Both the position numbers and the translations under genes were made by a program. Below are positions 9,190 through 21,490 of a stretch of DNA of 64,000 nucleotides, piece after piece. The DNA comes from Hydractinia symbiolongicarpus (taxonomy: Eukaryota; Cnidaria; Hydrozoa; Anthoathecata; Hydractiniidae), in NCBI RefSeq assembly GCF_029227915.1, contig NC_079889.1, forward strand, positions 7,626,001 to 7,690,000. The letters are read 5' to 3'. The notes beneath the pieces were generated by a model, which was not told the DNA's origin, made no database searches, and saw only the letters and a program-made list of their open reading frames with translations. Numbering within the stretch: the first letter of the stretch is position 1; every line of letters starts with the position of its first letter.

Positions 9190-10205
9190 AGATGGAGAAA
9201 CAACACAAAATCATCGAAAAAAAGTTTCTGTGCACTATGCTATTAGATTTAAGGTCAGTATTTTTATCTTTCCTTTGTACATATTTTTATGGACGAGCTC
9301 TGTGATGATTTGATACATACTGCCTAATTCAGTAAATACCGAGTTCAGCAAAACGTGTTGATTAAGAATGCTTGATTTGAATTTGAGAAAGTGTTGTTGT
9401 AGCAAGTCTGTCTTTTCTAATCCTTTTTATTTAGAAATGTTTTGAATGCGTTGAAAAAAATGAAGTTGGCCGCAAGAACTGTAAATCTTGGGGCAAGGTC
9501 TTCGATGAAAAGAAAACATTAAGCCAGACTATTCCAGTTGGAAAAATGTGACTGCACAAAAAAAAATTAACCAAAAAAGGGTGTGTAGCATATGTTTTAG
9601 CTTTCTGACATTGAAACTTTGTTTTCGTATATGGCTTTTGTTTGGATTACCAGTAAATAGTTATGCACCACTTATTTTGTATCTGCACAGTTATGAAAAG
9701 TGATTCATTGATTTAAACATATTTGAATCATGATTATTATTATTGATTCTGAAACATATTTAATATTTAGCAACATAACTATAACTCTTTTGTTGTGTAC
9801 GTTCGCAAGGGTAAGAGGAACACAGTAGTTGATTATTATGCCACACCTGGATTTTCAGAGAATTTTCTTGGAACTGCAGACAACCAGACAGATTACGGAG
9901 ATTTTTTAATGAGAGCTGTGTGTGGCCATTTTAAAAGGAAGTCTTTTTGCTGTTATTAATGTCTGACTTTTATTGTTGCTTGTTAAATATGTATATATTT
10001 GGGATACAGATTACAATTCTTCCAACAATAATGATAATAGCAATGATGACATTGGTAGTCAGTCACCTGAACACCTTTTGTATGTGGAAGGTGATGGTAA
10101 TTTAGAACTTGAAAGTGGACAGCAATCCAGTAACCACGAACAGCAAGTGGATGAAGTACCACAACAATCAGAGAGTACGGAACAACAAGCAAATAATGCT
10201 CCTTA
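9190..10205 (+). pseudogene. Possible multi-exon gene remnant, unrecognised
   Basis: Several exon-like islands with plausible splice signals. They are 9190-9255 (DGETTQNHRKK..., then GTCAGT); 9435-9547 (after TTTAG, KCFECVEKNEVGRKNC..., with C-x2-C and a further Cys suggesting a zinc site); 9770-9955 (after TTTAG, NSFVVYVRKGKRNTVVDYYA..., ends in TAA); and 10008-10205 (polar N/S/Q-rich segment ending QQANNAP and TAA). The stops inside successive islands and the lack of one consistent frame argue for decay or for mis-joined exons. I cannot identify the protein. Three Helitrons lie immediately downstream. Further exon-like pieces follow at 12567-12990. Confidence 0.3.
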
Positions 10206-10247
10206 AGGTATAACTAGAATTAATCTATCTTCTATTATTTTAATAAA

Positions 10248-10962
10248 CTAGTCGATAAAGACCCGTGGAAAAATCCACTTAGGCAATAGGACATTGAAAA
10301 AGTTGGTTTGCTGACGTCAACATTGCAAATCCAAAAAAAATTGGCAAAATTTAGTGTATTCGTTGCCTGTAACGTGTAAAGGTTGAAACACTGATCAAAA
10401 TAATATATAGGATCATATCTTTTCTACGAACGACAAGGGACATAAAAGGGTTTAAAAATTTTGCTGACGTCAGCAATAGCCCAAACGCAAAAAAAATTTT
10501 TTACAAATTTATATCCCTGTTACCTTCATTGTATAGACCTTGAAACGATGATCAAGAAAATGTATAGGATCATGTACTTTTGACAAACGGTTGCAGAGAT
10601 ATTGGGGTTGGAAGGTTTTTTGATGACGTCATTAACCCGTCCATTCCGAAACGGATTTGGGGACCCAGGTTTGGAAAAATTACCCAAATTGGTCCTAGGT
10701 GGTCCCTAGTTACCTACTCGGTAAAAAATCATTGACGTCACCACCTCGTTTCCAAGTTATTTGGCCTCTAAGTTTTAGGTGCACTGTAATGGCTTCATTA
10801 ATTTAATATAGGATATTAACGTTAAAGTAGTGTTATTGACGTCGCGCCGTAACGTCAGAAAATTTAACATATTAGACTTAAGTTTTTCGGCGACATCAAA
10901 AGAAAATGACGGTATCCACTTTGCCTGTTACAAATAGACACAGTCTCTGTATTATTATAAGA
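10248..10962 (-). mobile_element. Short non-autonomous Helitron A
   Basis: Reading the minus strand, the 5' end is TCTTATAATAATACAGAG near 10962. The 3' end is the hairpin AGTGGATTTTTCCACGGG followed by ..TCGACTAG ending at 10248. Helitrons characteristically begin TC and end CTRR after a short hairpin, and lack terminal inverted repeats. No Rep/helicase coding present. The interior shares long stretches with elements B and C. Confidence 0.8.
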
Positions 10963-10964
10963 GA

Positions 10965-11692
10965 CTAGTCGATAAAGCTCGTGGAAAAATCCACTAAAGC
11001 GCAGAAGAAAATTGGAAATATAGGTTGCTTTAGATTTTTTGCTGACGTCAGAAGTACATATACAAAAAGAAATTTGGTGAAATTCAATCATTTGTTGTCT
11101 GTAATGTGTAGAGGTTGAAACGCTGATCAAAATAATATATAATATCGTATGTTTTGGACAAACGCCAGGAGATATAAGAGTTTAAAAATTTTGCTGACGT
11201 TAGCAAAATTCCTACCAAAAGTTTCATAAAAAATTTCTTCACAAATTCGTACACCCGTTGCAATCATCGTATAGGTCTTGTAATGCTGATTAAGAAAATG
11301 TATAGGATCGCGTATTTTTGACAAACGGTTGCAGAGATATTGGGTTTTGTAGGTTTTGTGATGACTTCGTCAACCCGTCCATTCCGAAACGGATTCGAGG
11401 ACCCAGGTTTGGGAAACTTACCCAAATTGGTCCCAGGTGGTCCCTAGTTACCTACGCAGGAGATGACGTCAGTTATTTCTACCCGTTTCCAAGTTATTTA
11501 GCCTTAAATTTAAAAGTGCAATGCAATCGCTTCACTAATCTTAATATACTTTCCTTTGACGTCAATATTGCTTTAACGTCAAAGCTGGTAATTTACAGAA
11601 CAAATTTATAGACGATGTTTTATAGACTTTTTATCCACTTTGCAAAAGTCACAGACAGACAGACAGACAGAACTGGTGTATTATTATATAGA
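10965..11692 (-). mobile_element. Short non-autonomous Helitron B, head-to-tail with A
   Basis: The 3' CTAG at 10965 lies only 2 bp beyond the 5' end of A. The 5' end TCTATATAATAATAC is at 11692-11678, followed inward by a (GTCT)n stretch (11651-11670). Same family as A: the segment around 11375-11455 (CCGTCCATTCCGAAACGGAT...) is nearly identical to 10638-10718. About 728 bp and non-coding. Confidence 0.85.
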
Positions 11693-11760
11693 TACATGTT
11701 TGAAGAACAAATGATAAATACTTTTACTAGAAATTTTTATAACTCGTTATTAATCATTGA

Positions 11761-12496
11761 TCTATATAATAATACGCTAAGTGTGTCTGTCTGTGTGTCT
11801 GTGACAGGCAAAGTGGATGTCTTCATTTTCCTTTGATGTTGCCGAAAAATGCATCTCTAATATGTCAAATTTTCTGACGTTACGGCGCGACGAAAGTAAC
11901 ACTACTTTAACGTCAATATCCTATATTAAATTAATGAAGCCATAACAGTGCACTTAAAAGTTTGGGGCTAAATAACTTGGAAACGAGGTGGTGACGTCAA
12001 TGATTTTTCACCGCGTGGGTAACTAGGGACCACCTAGGACCAATTTGGGTAATTTTTCCAAACCTGGGTCCCCAAATCCGTTTCGGAATGGACGGGTTAA
12101 TGACGTCATCAAAAAACCTTCCAACCCTAATATCTCTGCAACCGTTTGTCAAAAGTACATGATCCTATACATTTTCTTGATCACCGTTTCCAGATCTATA
12201 CGATGAAGGCAACAGGCATATAAATTAGTAAAAAAATAATTTTCTCTTTTGGCGGGTCTTTGCTGACGTCAGCAAAATGTTTAAACCCCCATATCTCATA
12301 AACCGTTTATCAAAAGCACATGATCATATACATTTTTTTCATCAGCGTTTTAAGCTCTTCACAACAGAGGAAACGTAAAAACATTTTTTCAACGTTTTTT
12401 TGTCAATGAGTTGCTGACGTCATTTAAATTCAAATGCCGCTTCTATTTCATTTTTATCCTGTCTTAGTGGATTTTTCCACGGGCTTTATCGACTAG
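11761..12496 (+). mobile_element. Short non-autonomous Helitron C, inverted relative to A and B
   Basis: Starts TCTATATAATAATACGC at 11761 after a host A, and ends with hairpin GTGGATTTTTCCAC then GGGCTTTATCGACTAG at 12496 before a host T. Termini are complete and 736 bp long. The interior is the reverse-complement partner of A and B. No coding capacity, so it would need helicase supplied in trans. Confidence 0.9.
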
Positions 12497-12566
12497 TAAT
12501 TGGTTAATTCTTCATTGTGAACCTAAAAATTGCATTTGTGCAAGTGATTTATTTTAATTTTTTATA

Positions 12567-12990
12567 GCTTCATCATTTGTGCAAGGACTATCTGGTATGT
12601 TTTTATTTTATGTATTTTACTTAAGAAGTTGATTGTTATGCAAAAATAAACTAATTAATTAAAATGTTATAATTGTAGTCTGTTCCTTGTTTTAAATCTA
12701 AAATACACTAATGCAAGTTCACTGAAGTGTGACTGCGATTCATATAATGATCTTGTTCAACTGATCTTATATTTTTAGTGATTTCCAAAGAAGAAATCCA
12801 GGTAAGGAATGTTCTTCCCGTGTATTCTCAACCGGATGATCCAGAAGAATTTTTTCGAGTTGCAAACTGATCAGCAAGGAAAGTGGAAGGTGCTTGGTTG
12901 AATGAAGTGAATGAAAGAGAATCTTTGAACAGCTATAATGCCAAAATATTACGGAAAATTTAGTTCGACCAGGATCATCCATTACCATGC
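12567..12990 (+). pseudogene. Exon-like fragments downstream of the Helitrons, unrecognised
   Basis: A small island at 12567-12593 (after TATAG, before GTATGT) and a longer one from about 12780. The longer one carries NVLPVYSQPDDPEEFFRV and, after a TGA, ARKVEGAWLNEVNERES. The frame holds two stops in about 60 codons. It may continue the remnant at 9190-10205, with Helitrons A-C inserted between, but the link is not proven. Confidence 0.25.
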
Positions 12991-15900
12991 TTTACAAGCT
13001 TGAAGTTATTTCAGCAAATGGAATGTTCACAATATCTGAACAATGCAATAACGCATTAAAAGCACTTTGTAGATAAAGAATTTTTTAAAAGTATTTGTGC
13101 ATTGAAAATGATATGAAGGATAAAAAGCTGCTTTTCAAGTTTTGTGAAATCTTTTCTTGATCTTAAAATATCATTTTTAATGCATTTATCTCATTTGCAG
13201 TATATAAAGCTCTGATCTCTATGGTGTCATGACATTTTTTCCAATTTTTAACCAACTTCTTATTTATTGATTATGCTTATAATCCTCTATGGTATGTTAA
13301 ATCTACCCAAAACAATATGATAGATCTTTTTAAGCGTTTTTTTTATAAAAGACTTGTTTTGTAAGGCGTGCTTGATGTTTCTTAAAAAATCATTTATTTG
13401 CGACTGAAAGTTTTTTAATTATTTTGATCCTCGTGTTTCTCAAATTTATGTATATATTTTGAAAGACGGACACAGCCTTTTCAAGACAATTTTGATAGAA
13501 AAATAGACCCTTTCTCATTAAAACTAATTCGCCAAATAAGGCTTGACTCTAAATAAAAAAAAAAAGTTGTGATTACTTGACGTTACACTTTCCCGAAATG
13601 AATAGTGGAAGGAGTAAGAACTTTACATTTTCCACATCGTGCGGATACTCTTCATCATTCATGCTTCCTGATTTTGAGATTTGTTTTTCTGAATAAAAAA
13701 ATTGACAAAATAATTAAATTTACTTCTCATACGAGTGAAAATTTTTTAAAAATTGTCCATGGACGGAGGACGTTCGAAATCCTTTGTTTATTTGCAAGTA
13801 AAGCAAAATTGGCAGCATCGCTGAGGAAAACTTACAAAAGTCTTTAAAACGGCTGTTTAAAGTCTCGACTTTTAAACAATAATACATCATGCAACTCTTC
13901 ATATCTGTTGAAAGTAATTCACGTTCTTCCACAAGACGACGTTGTGATAATTTTTTTGATTACTCATGTGTTACACGGTTTACCTGTAATAAGCGTTCAA
14001 CCTGGTATTAACAACGGTCTGTTTTGTGTGTGTGTTATATTGCAATTGAAATTGCATTAATTTTTTGGGGAAAAGGCTATTAGCTACGCCTATACGCATT
14101 AGTGACACCTTTTACCTGTACTAAGCGCTAAGTCTGTTATTCTGCAAAATAAAATAATATAAACTATTTTTTTGCTATGACGGGGTAACAACGGGTTGTA
14201 AACTGTGCTAAATGGGTATTAAGCATAAACGCATGTGCAACACGGTTTACCTTTTAAGCGCTCAGTCCGGTGTTAACAACCGCCTGTTTTTTGTGCTTCT
14301 GTTTAACCGAAGTTGTTAAAAAGTTCTTTTGGGAAAAAGGTATTATATATTGTACCTACATGAATGTGCGACATTGGAGTCCTACATAAATATGCGACAT
14401 TGGAGTGACATTGATTCTTGAACTTTCACCACAATCATTTTCCAAAAAATATATAACAAATCTTGGTCAACCATTTTTACTATGATGGGGTGACAGACTA
14501 GATTTATGACATATTGCATACCTGTACTATAGTGCTCCACCTGAATGTGTGGCACAGTTTATGGTTCTTATTAGTTGATCCACAGGGTTTTCAACGCTGG
14601 GTAACACTTGTGGCTTATCCCGGCATGCGACGCCGGATCTCCCGGCTAGTACCTTAAGGATACGGTAAGAATCTTTTTTTTTGCATTTTGAAATTTGATT
14701 ATTTGGCATATTTTCCTGATACTTTTAAAAAAGAATAAAATGAGGAAGAATCTTTTTTATCATTTAGTGTTTTCAATAGTGTGCTCAAAGTTTAAAATTC
14801 TTTAAACATATTTAATCTGTATGGTAATTAAAGAGAGTTGTTGAATGGTTAAGTTTGCGAAATTTATGGGCGATGTTGCGACATTTATGGTTAATTGCGA
14901 CATTTATGGGTCTAACAAGAGTTATGCAGACCGAATGAAAAATTGCATCTCTACATATAACATAGGAAACGTTTACAGTGTAATAAACAAATTTATTAGT
15001 TATTATCTATGCCCTTTTAATTTTTTTTTGTTTTTATGTTTAGCTATGTTATGTTATCCTGTTGTTTCTTTAACAATAAAAACACCCAAAGTTCTACGAA
15101 AATCCTTAATCGTAAATTAAAATATTCATAACGTTAAAGTGGCTGTATAGAGCTTTCTCTGGAAATAAAATTTTCGGTCGTAACGGTATATATTTTCGTC
15201 GCACACTCTGCTTCGTCTTGTCGAAATTGTACGAAAACAAGTTTGGTGCGACAATTATAATTTGGCTATAGATATTTGTTTTTTCTAACGCAGAAAGTGA
15301 GGAAATATCGAGTTATGATATATCATGCTTAAAAATAGATAAATCAGTCATAAAACAGCTATTGTAACACAAAAGATGCTATATTTTCGGAACCACGTAT
15401 TGTTTTGAGTAAAAAAGCAAAGTTTTTTAGAGCTGAATAATAAATCAGAAGGGTGGATTTTTGTATATAATTTTTTTCTCCTTTTTGGATTTTTTATCAC
15501 TCTAAAGATAATTTTTCTGGCTTTCAGAATAAAGATATATTTGTTAGGGTTGATATAGCGAGCAGATGAGATATTTTAAATATACTGAGTATGTGTCTAA
15601 GGGAGTTACCGTATCCTTAAATACCTTTCGGATTGTTCTCAAGTTGTTTGAGAAGAATTTGTTATATATATGTTGTGGTCACATAAAAGTACAAAACAAA
15701 AATTTATTGTTTTCAGGGTGGTTCCAATAAGGGTGTTGTCGTTGCTGAGCAGGCAAAAATCTAGTGTGATTTTAGGGGTTTTGGCTTTTTTGCAGAACAC
15801 TTGACCATTCTCTTGTATATATTTGGGTTATTCCTCCATTTTAAAGACTAGGAAAAGAGAAAAAAGTTATTTTCCCACAAGAAATAACCGGATTGTACAA

Positions 15901-17573
15901 ATTGCAAAAATGCCTTCTTTGTACACCCATTTCACCGGATACAAGCATGAAAAACTTATGTAGTGAGCCAGGATATGTAGCTACATATACCCTCAGGTAG
16001 ATTTTTGTTCTGAATAGGAGAAGAAAATCAGATTTTAAAGCTGTTGTACATAGAAGCACTTATTTCAACGTATTTTTTACGCAGTCCTTCTCTTTGTACC
16101 CCTATCCGTTTTGTCACACTATGTGCTAAGGAACTAGTGCACCATGCTCACTATGCTTAGCACATCGTTAGTCCATAGTTAGAACGTGAAAATACCTTTT
16201 TATCTTACAGCTAAATGCCTCGTTAGCTCATCGTTATTCCACTTTTTTAAATTATTTTTTTTGATATTTTTTTCGGCTAACAGTGAGATAAGCTCATTTT
16301 CGGCAATCTTCAAAGGAATTTGTCAAAAATTGTGCTCAAAGCGATTTAAGTTTTTAAAAAAAGTAGCAGCTATGCTTCGTTGTGAAAGGTCATTTTAAAC
16401 TAAAAACAACCAAGCTTAATAATGTATAACATCATGAACTAGCTCTCAGTGAAAGTTGCATTTAACAGTTTTACCAAGGCATATGGGGTTGAAAAGTTTT
16501 TTTGGCCAATCAGGTAAGCATTTTCAAAATGTATATAAATTTTAATATTTAGTTACTGCGACTATGCTGGATAACATCAAGTGCATGTTCTGGAACTAGT
16601 TGATGATGAAATAACTAATTAGTGAAACTTTAAGACATAGCTATATCTTAAAAAATGGTAAAGGTCTTCCATGTTACCTCAACTTGTAAGCGTTACAGAA
16701 AGTAATAAAATCCAAAAATAATATGCGATTGTAAGCAAAAATAGATCGGCTATTTTTTGCGCGTTACCTACGACAACGACAACTTCCGTCAGGAAAAAGC
16801 AAAATGGCAGACACGAGTGAACGAACCACGGCTGGCTAGCTCTGTTATAAGGAACATGAAAACTTTGCCTTATCACCTTTTATTTACTCACAAGTAAATT
16901 ATAACTATATTATTAGCCTTGTATCGTCACGTACACGTATCTTCTTAATAATAAACCCGTTTATAAGAAACTAATGCCGAAGCATCAAAATAATGAAGAA
17001 ATTTTTATCACAAAACCTTTTTCTAAAGCGATAATTGTCATTTTGAACGATAGAATCTCAATTTGAATAGTTTAAAATAAATCAAACAGCAAAGTTAGAA
17101 ACCCAATAATAAGCTTTCACTACTTAAAAAGCAAGAAAATAAGAAACCTTCAGAGCCTTTGTTTCTTATGTAAAAAATACGTCTTTAACTTTCTTAAATA
17201 AGTTAAAAGATGCAAAACATTGTCCACATCTGGTTAACTCATGAACAAAATGTTTCGAAACTTTGAACCTGGACATTTATTTCGTTTATCATAATATAAT
17301 CCATATGGAAAGTTATATTACATTGATAATACGAAGCAATCGAGTCTTACTATTCTGTCTTGTGTTTGTTGACAGCATGTCTATTGTTTTATCAAGGGAA
17401 TCCCTGCCTGATGACATCAGCATTCTGAGACATTAATCGCTGTTTATCATATTATTTTTAGATTCATTATTACCTAGCAGTAGGATTTCGTAATTTTTCA
17501 TTATTATGTGTTTATTTATTTATTTAATTAAGAACCAATCTTGACCTCACTTAACTGCTTCTTAGATTGAAAG
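12991..17573. other. Long intergenic stretch with a degenerate repeat family
   Basis: No supported gene over 4.5 kb. Contents are a degenerate repeat at 13973-14345, a short TGCGACATTTATGG motif recurring near 14388-14910, and A/T-rich unique-looking sequence. A κB-like site (GGGAATCCCT, about 17396) lies 176 bp upstream of the dead cGAS-like copy. Confidence 0.4.
13973..14345. repeat. Degenerate ~270-bp direct repeat, related copy at 52.0-52.1 kb
   Basis: ACACGGTTTACC..AAGCG.TCA..C.GGTNTTAACAAC.G.CTGTTTT recurs at about 13973 and 14241, with a weaker copy near 14106. Each is followed by a T-rich ..GGGAAAAGG..TATTA segment and CCTATACGC. The same blocks reappear around 52030-52110, marking a dispersed, unnamed repeat family. 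Confidence 0.6.
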
Positions 17574-20290
17574 ATGTACAAGTGTAGATGTTGTGAAAAA
17601 GAGTTGGAAACTAAAGTGTCTCGTGCTCAGCATTAAGAAGCTCATCATAATAAAGTAGAGACAGCCAGCTGTGTTGATTGCAATAAGTGGTTTAACAGAC
17701 GGTCAGGTCTGATGCCGCATCTAGTCAATGTTCATGATGATGATGATTTTTGTAAGAAAGTCTGAAAGTTCTGCGGTTTAAAAACTAACAAGTTAAGGAA
17801 TTAATTCAGAAAATAAAACATACAAAATGCATGTCTTATTCAAGCGTGTTTTTATCGGCTCTAGTGTGGTTTGCTAGTCGTTACCCCGAGAAAAAACTAT
17901 GATTCACCCGTCATACTCCAAATTCTTATATTGTACCTTCTTAGAAAGAAGTAGACGACAATTTCGACCAAAATAGGTTCACTGTTTCTTACAGGTCGTA
18001 CACATTCGTGTATATTTAACAAAGAGTAACAATTTGGTCTACTATTTTGAACTAAATATGGGTAAAATTATAGAAGCTACACGAGAGTAACTGTATTCGT
18101 GAATCAATTCTTTTTAACCTTATATTAGCGGGTGTGTTTTTAAACCTTTATTTAAATGACAGATTTATTAGGAATGTATTTAGATTCATAACCGGATACT
18201 TCTACAAAGTTATAAATAAATAAGTGCCTAAATAAGTGCCTCCAACATTGTGTTTAAGCGTTCTAAATCTAAATTTGGAGAAATGCAGAAAGTCCTGGAA
18301 ACTAGGCGTGTTCAATTGAATATACATTAAAAGTCCTAAGTGTTGGTGGTAAAATATGTTTCTGTAGAAGAAACAAAGCACTGGTCGTGTAACCAGTTGG
18401 TGGGAAAGAGGAGGGGGAGCTTCCAAATGATGTAACACAATCTGTAAAATCAGTAGCTAAGCTCTTTTCTCATCTAGGCACACAATGTCAACGAAAAAGT
18501 GAAACTTGCCTTGCGCACGAGCAACATATGGAGAACTTTCATGGAATCAGTCAAAAGAGTGATTGTGATCATTGCGGAACGAGTTTTCAAAAGGAGTCTA
18601 GAATGTTGCAACACTGAAGAGGATAGTGTCCTTGATAGCAGTAACACGAGTGAAACTGAAAGCGAAAGTAAGGAAAGTCTAAAAGGATACTTGCGCGAAC
18701 GTGTGTCTCGCATCAATGTGACATTAACAGATAGAAGGAAATCTCGTCAGGTGGTGCAGAGAATTTTGGATCAGTTGGGTGGTTGTTTGGATTATTATGG
18801 AAGTGTCTTCAAAAAGCAATTCATCAAGTCGGGAAGTTATGCAACTAATACAAAGATTAACAAAGCTGATGAATTTGATTTTGATGTACCATTGAAGTAC
18901 TCGCTAGAAGAAATTCACATAAAGCGGAAAGGGAATGTTTACTACGATTTCGGAAAAAAACAAGCAGTAATATATAGTAACATATAATAAATAATACATA
19001 GTATATAAATATATAATATATAAAATAATATATAAATCTGAGAACATAACCCTCAAAAAGATCTTTAAAATCTTTATTTTTTTTTTATAGTCTCTAAACT
19101 TGAATGTTCCTATGAAAGTGATACACACTAGAGATCACACTGGCATTCCAAGCGGATATGCAGAAGTTGAAATCACCAAAGGAGTAAAAGTCATTCCAAG
19201 AAAGATACAAGAAGAGTTATATAGAGATTTAAAATGCGCAGTGGATTACTTTGAGTGTTAGTCTCAACCATCATAACTAGGATAATGTTAATTGTTATAA
19301 TGACGCTGGTGTAAACAAACTCTTTCTTAGAAATTTCATAATTCCTTCTTTAGATGTGGACCTCCAAAAGAAAGCTCAAGGACCTGCTCTAACCTTAGTG
19401 ATCCATCAACCAGGTTCTCATCACATAAACGTTGATTTTTCACCATCAGTTGCCACAAATCAAGTAACTTTGAAAGATTTTAAACGGCCAAGACAGGAAA
19501 CAATAAAAGTATTGTCCACTTATCTAATTAAGACTATCTTTGATGTTGGTTTGCATCTTGTACCAAAAAAATTAAAATTTTGGTACGTATCTGTATCATA
19601 TGCGGGAAGAGCATTGATGAATGAAATGGATTTAGAAGATTCCGGCTGTAGAAAGTCTTGCCACATGTTATTAAAAGCTGACTTTCAATCTGGCATATCA
19701 ACAATGATTTTTAAGGTAGATATAAAGCCAATGGTGAAAAATTATCTAAAGACCTCACAAAATATATTAAGCTAAATTTTCCAGAATTAGCAGATAGCAA
19801 ATTTTGAACTTAAGAATCCAAACTCAGTCATACTGATGACGATTATTTTTCACGAATCCCAGGGCTATTACGGACTCTGGCCTAAGTTGTGCTGCAATCA
19901 TTTCTAATACTGATTACCTAAACTACACATCTGCAAAAGAAGCACTTACTACAATTTCCCAACTTCTCACATGTATTAAAACGTCACATGATAATTTAAA
20001 AATATTAAAACTTTTCAGAGTTACTGAATAATGGTCTGCACAACAACTTCCTTTAATACCAATTGTTCTGGATGAACGAAGACAACCCAAATATGAATTG
20101 GTCGAGAGATCAATTGTCTGAAAGATATTTAGACATGCTAGAAGATTTAAGCAGACGGTTAAGAAAAGGTGATAAATAAAATTACTTCAGAGATGTTGAG
20201 AACGTGCTGCAAGGGATGGACGAGGAGACGTTAAATCGGGTAGCAAATCTTGCAGATAAAAGAAGAAGGGAACTTTTAAACAATGATTAA
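17574..20290 (+). pseudogene. Dead paralogue of the zinc-finger/cGAS-like gene
   Basis: Five exons match the intact gene at 41225-43941: about 17574-17751, 18478-18970, 19091-19256, 19354-19715 and 20060-20290. Exon 1 encodes two C2H2 fingers but has TAA at 17634-17636. Exon 2 has a remnant of the second finger pair in one frame (CDHCGTSFQKESRMLQH) and the nucleotidyltransferase core in another, after an indel near 18612. Exon 4 lacks 30 bp (in frame) present in the intact copy. Exon 5 has lost its AG acceptor (…TAATAC before CAATTG) and has TAA at 20177-20179. The core still shows the GS...EFDFD metal-binding motif and SVDF. Exons 2-4 are nearly identical to the intact copy while introns and fingers are not. 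Intron 4 holds an open stretch (ITDSGLSCAAIISNTDY...) of unknown origin. Confidence 0.85.
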
Positions 20291-20371
20291 AGTTGATGGT
20301 TCTTTGTCAACATTTTCATGTTTGTTGTGTTGAAATGAACGTGCTTTTTTCGTTATGTGCCAAGAGTGCTC

Positions 20372-21065
20372 TTAAACCTATTCGGTGCGGGGGGGGATTC
20401 CCTCTGACGGTTTTTTTTAGTAACTCCTTATTGCTATGTTATATGGCTATAAAACTTACTGAGTTTTAATATATATCTATTGGACACCTGCATGCAAAAT
20501 TTTTAGGTCCCATACCTTTCATAGGCTTTGATATTGGTCATTACTCGAAACTACCCCTAAAAATCTCTATGAAATCCTTATAATGGGGAAAATTTAATAA
20601 CTCCTGTTAAGAATATCCCGAGAACTTGAAACTTGCAACACAATTTTGTTTTATTAAAAAGACTCATTTCGCATAACTTGGACACGTGATTAATCCGATT
20701 TACCGATTTTTTTGGACTTTACCCGAAAATCGGAAAAAACGGGTTTTTTGGACAATTTTTGGCAGTTTTTATGCGATCCACGAAAAAAACGGAAAATATG
20801 TGAAATAACTTTTATGTAGATTTCAGAAACTTTAAACAGAATGCAAAAATTCGCTGTGGAGCAAAAGTAATTAAATTTTAAGCAGATAGTGGCATTTTTA
20901 ACAAATTTGACTTCACAGAAAATGTGCCGACGCAAGCACAAATTTATTGCTGCCATTTTGTTCCTTTTATGACGTACTATAAGTGTGCCAAGTTTGATTC
21001 ACTTTGAACAACCCTATGAAAACTTATAGAGGGGGGGAGCGGAATCCGCCCCCCCCCCCCCCCAC
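20372..21065. mobile_element. piggyBac-like MITE, right end damaged
   Basis: After TTAA at 20372-20375 comes ACCTATTCGGTGCGGGGGGGGATTCC. Near 21040-21063 the mirror image GGAATCCG followed by a C15-rich tract and ACC is seen. The start resembles the piggyBac-like element at 58468 (CCCTATTTGGTATGGG). The outermost right bases and second TTAA are missing, apparently replaced by the GACGTC-repeat element beginning at 21077. No transposase. Confidence 0.45.
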
Positions 21066-21076
21066 CTGTCATAGTA

Positions 21077-21490
21077 CCCAGCTGGCAAAAAACGTCTTTA
21101 AGACGTCTTTAAGACGCATTTCTGTGCGTCTTTTTTACGTCTTATTTTGGTCTTAAATGTTCGCTTTCCTGACGTCTTTTTTCGTGCGTCTTTACGACGT
21201 CTTTTCCGTGTGCCGTAAAGACGTTTTTTTTAAGTTTTTAAGACGTCTTCCAAATGCGTTTTAAAGACGTCTTTCAAATGCGTCTTAAATGCGTCTTTTC
21301 TAGCTCTTAAATGTCCGCTTTTCCGACGTCTTATTGTGCGTCTTAAAGACGTCTTTTTCGCAGTCTTAAAGACGTCTTTGTAATACTTTTTTAAATGCGT
21401 CTTAAGTGCGTCTTTTTCAGGTCTTAAATGTTTGCGTCTTTTTTGTGCGTCTTTTTTGTGCGTCTTTTTTGTGCTTTTTTTTTAGTGGCA
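21077..21490. repeat. Dense GACGTC/GCGTC palindrome array
   Basis: Begins CCCAGCTGGCA (21077-21087). There follow some 25 variants of TAAGACGTCTTTAA, GCGTCTTTT and CGTCTTAAATG, both as 14-bp palindromes and direct repeats, for about 400 bp. Such density of one short palindrome suggests protein-binding sites of a transposon end rather than chance. Confidence 0.8.
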
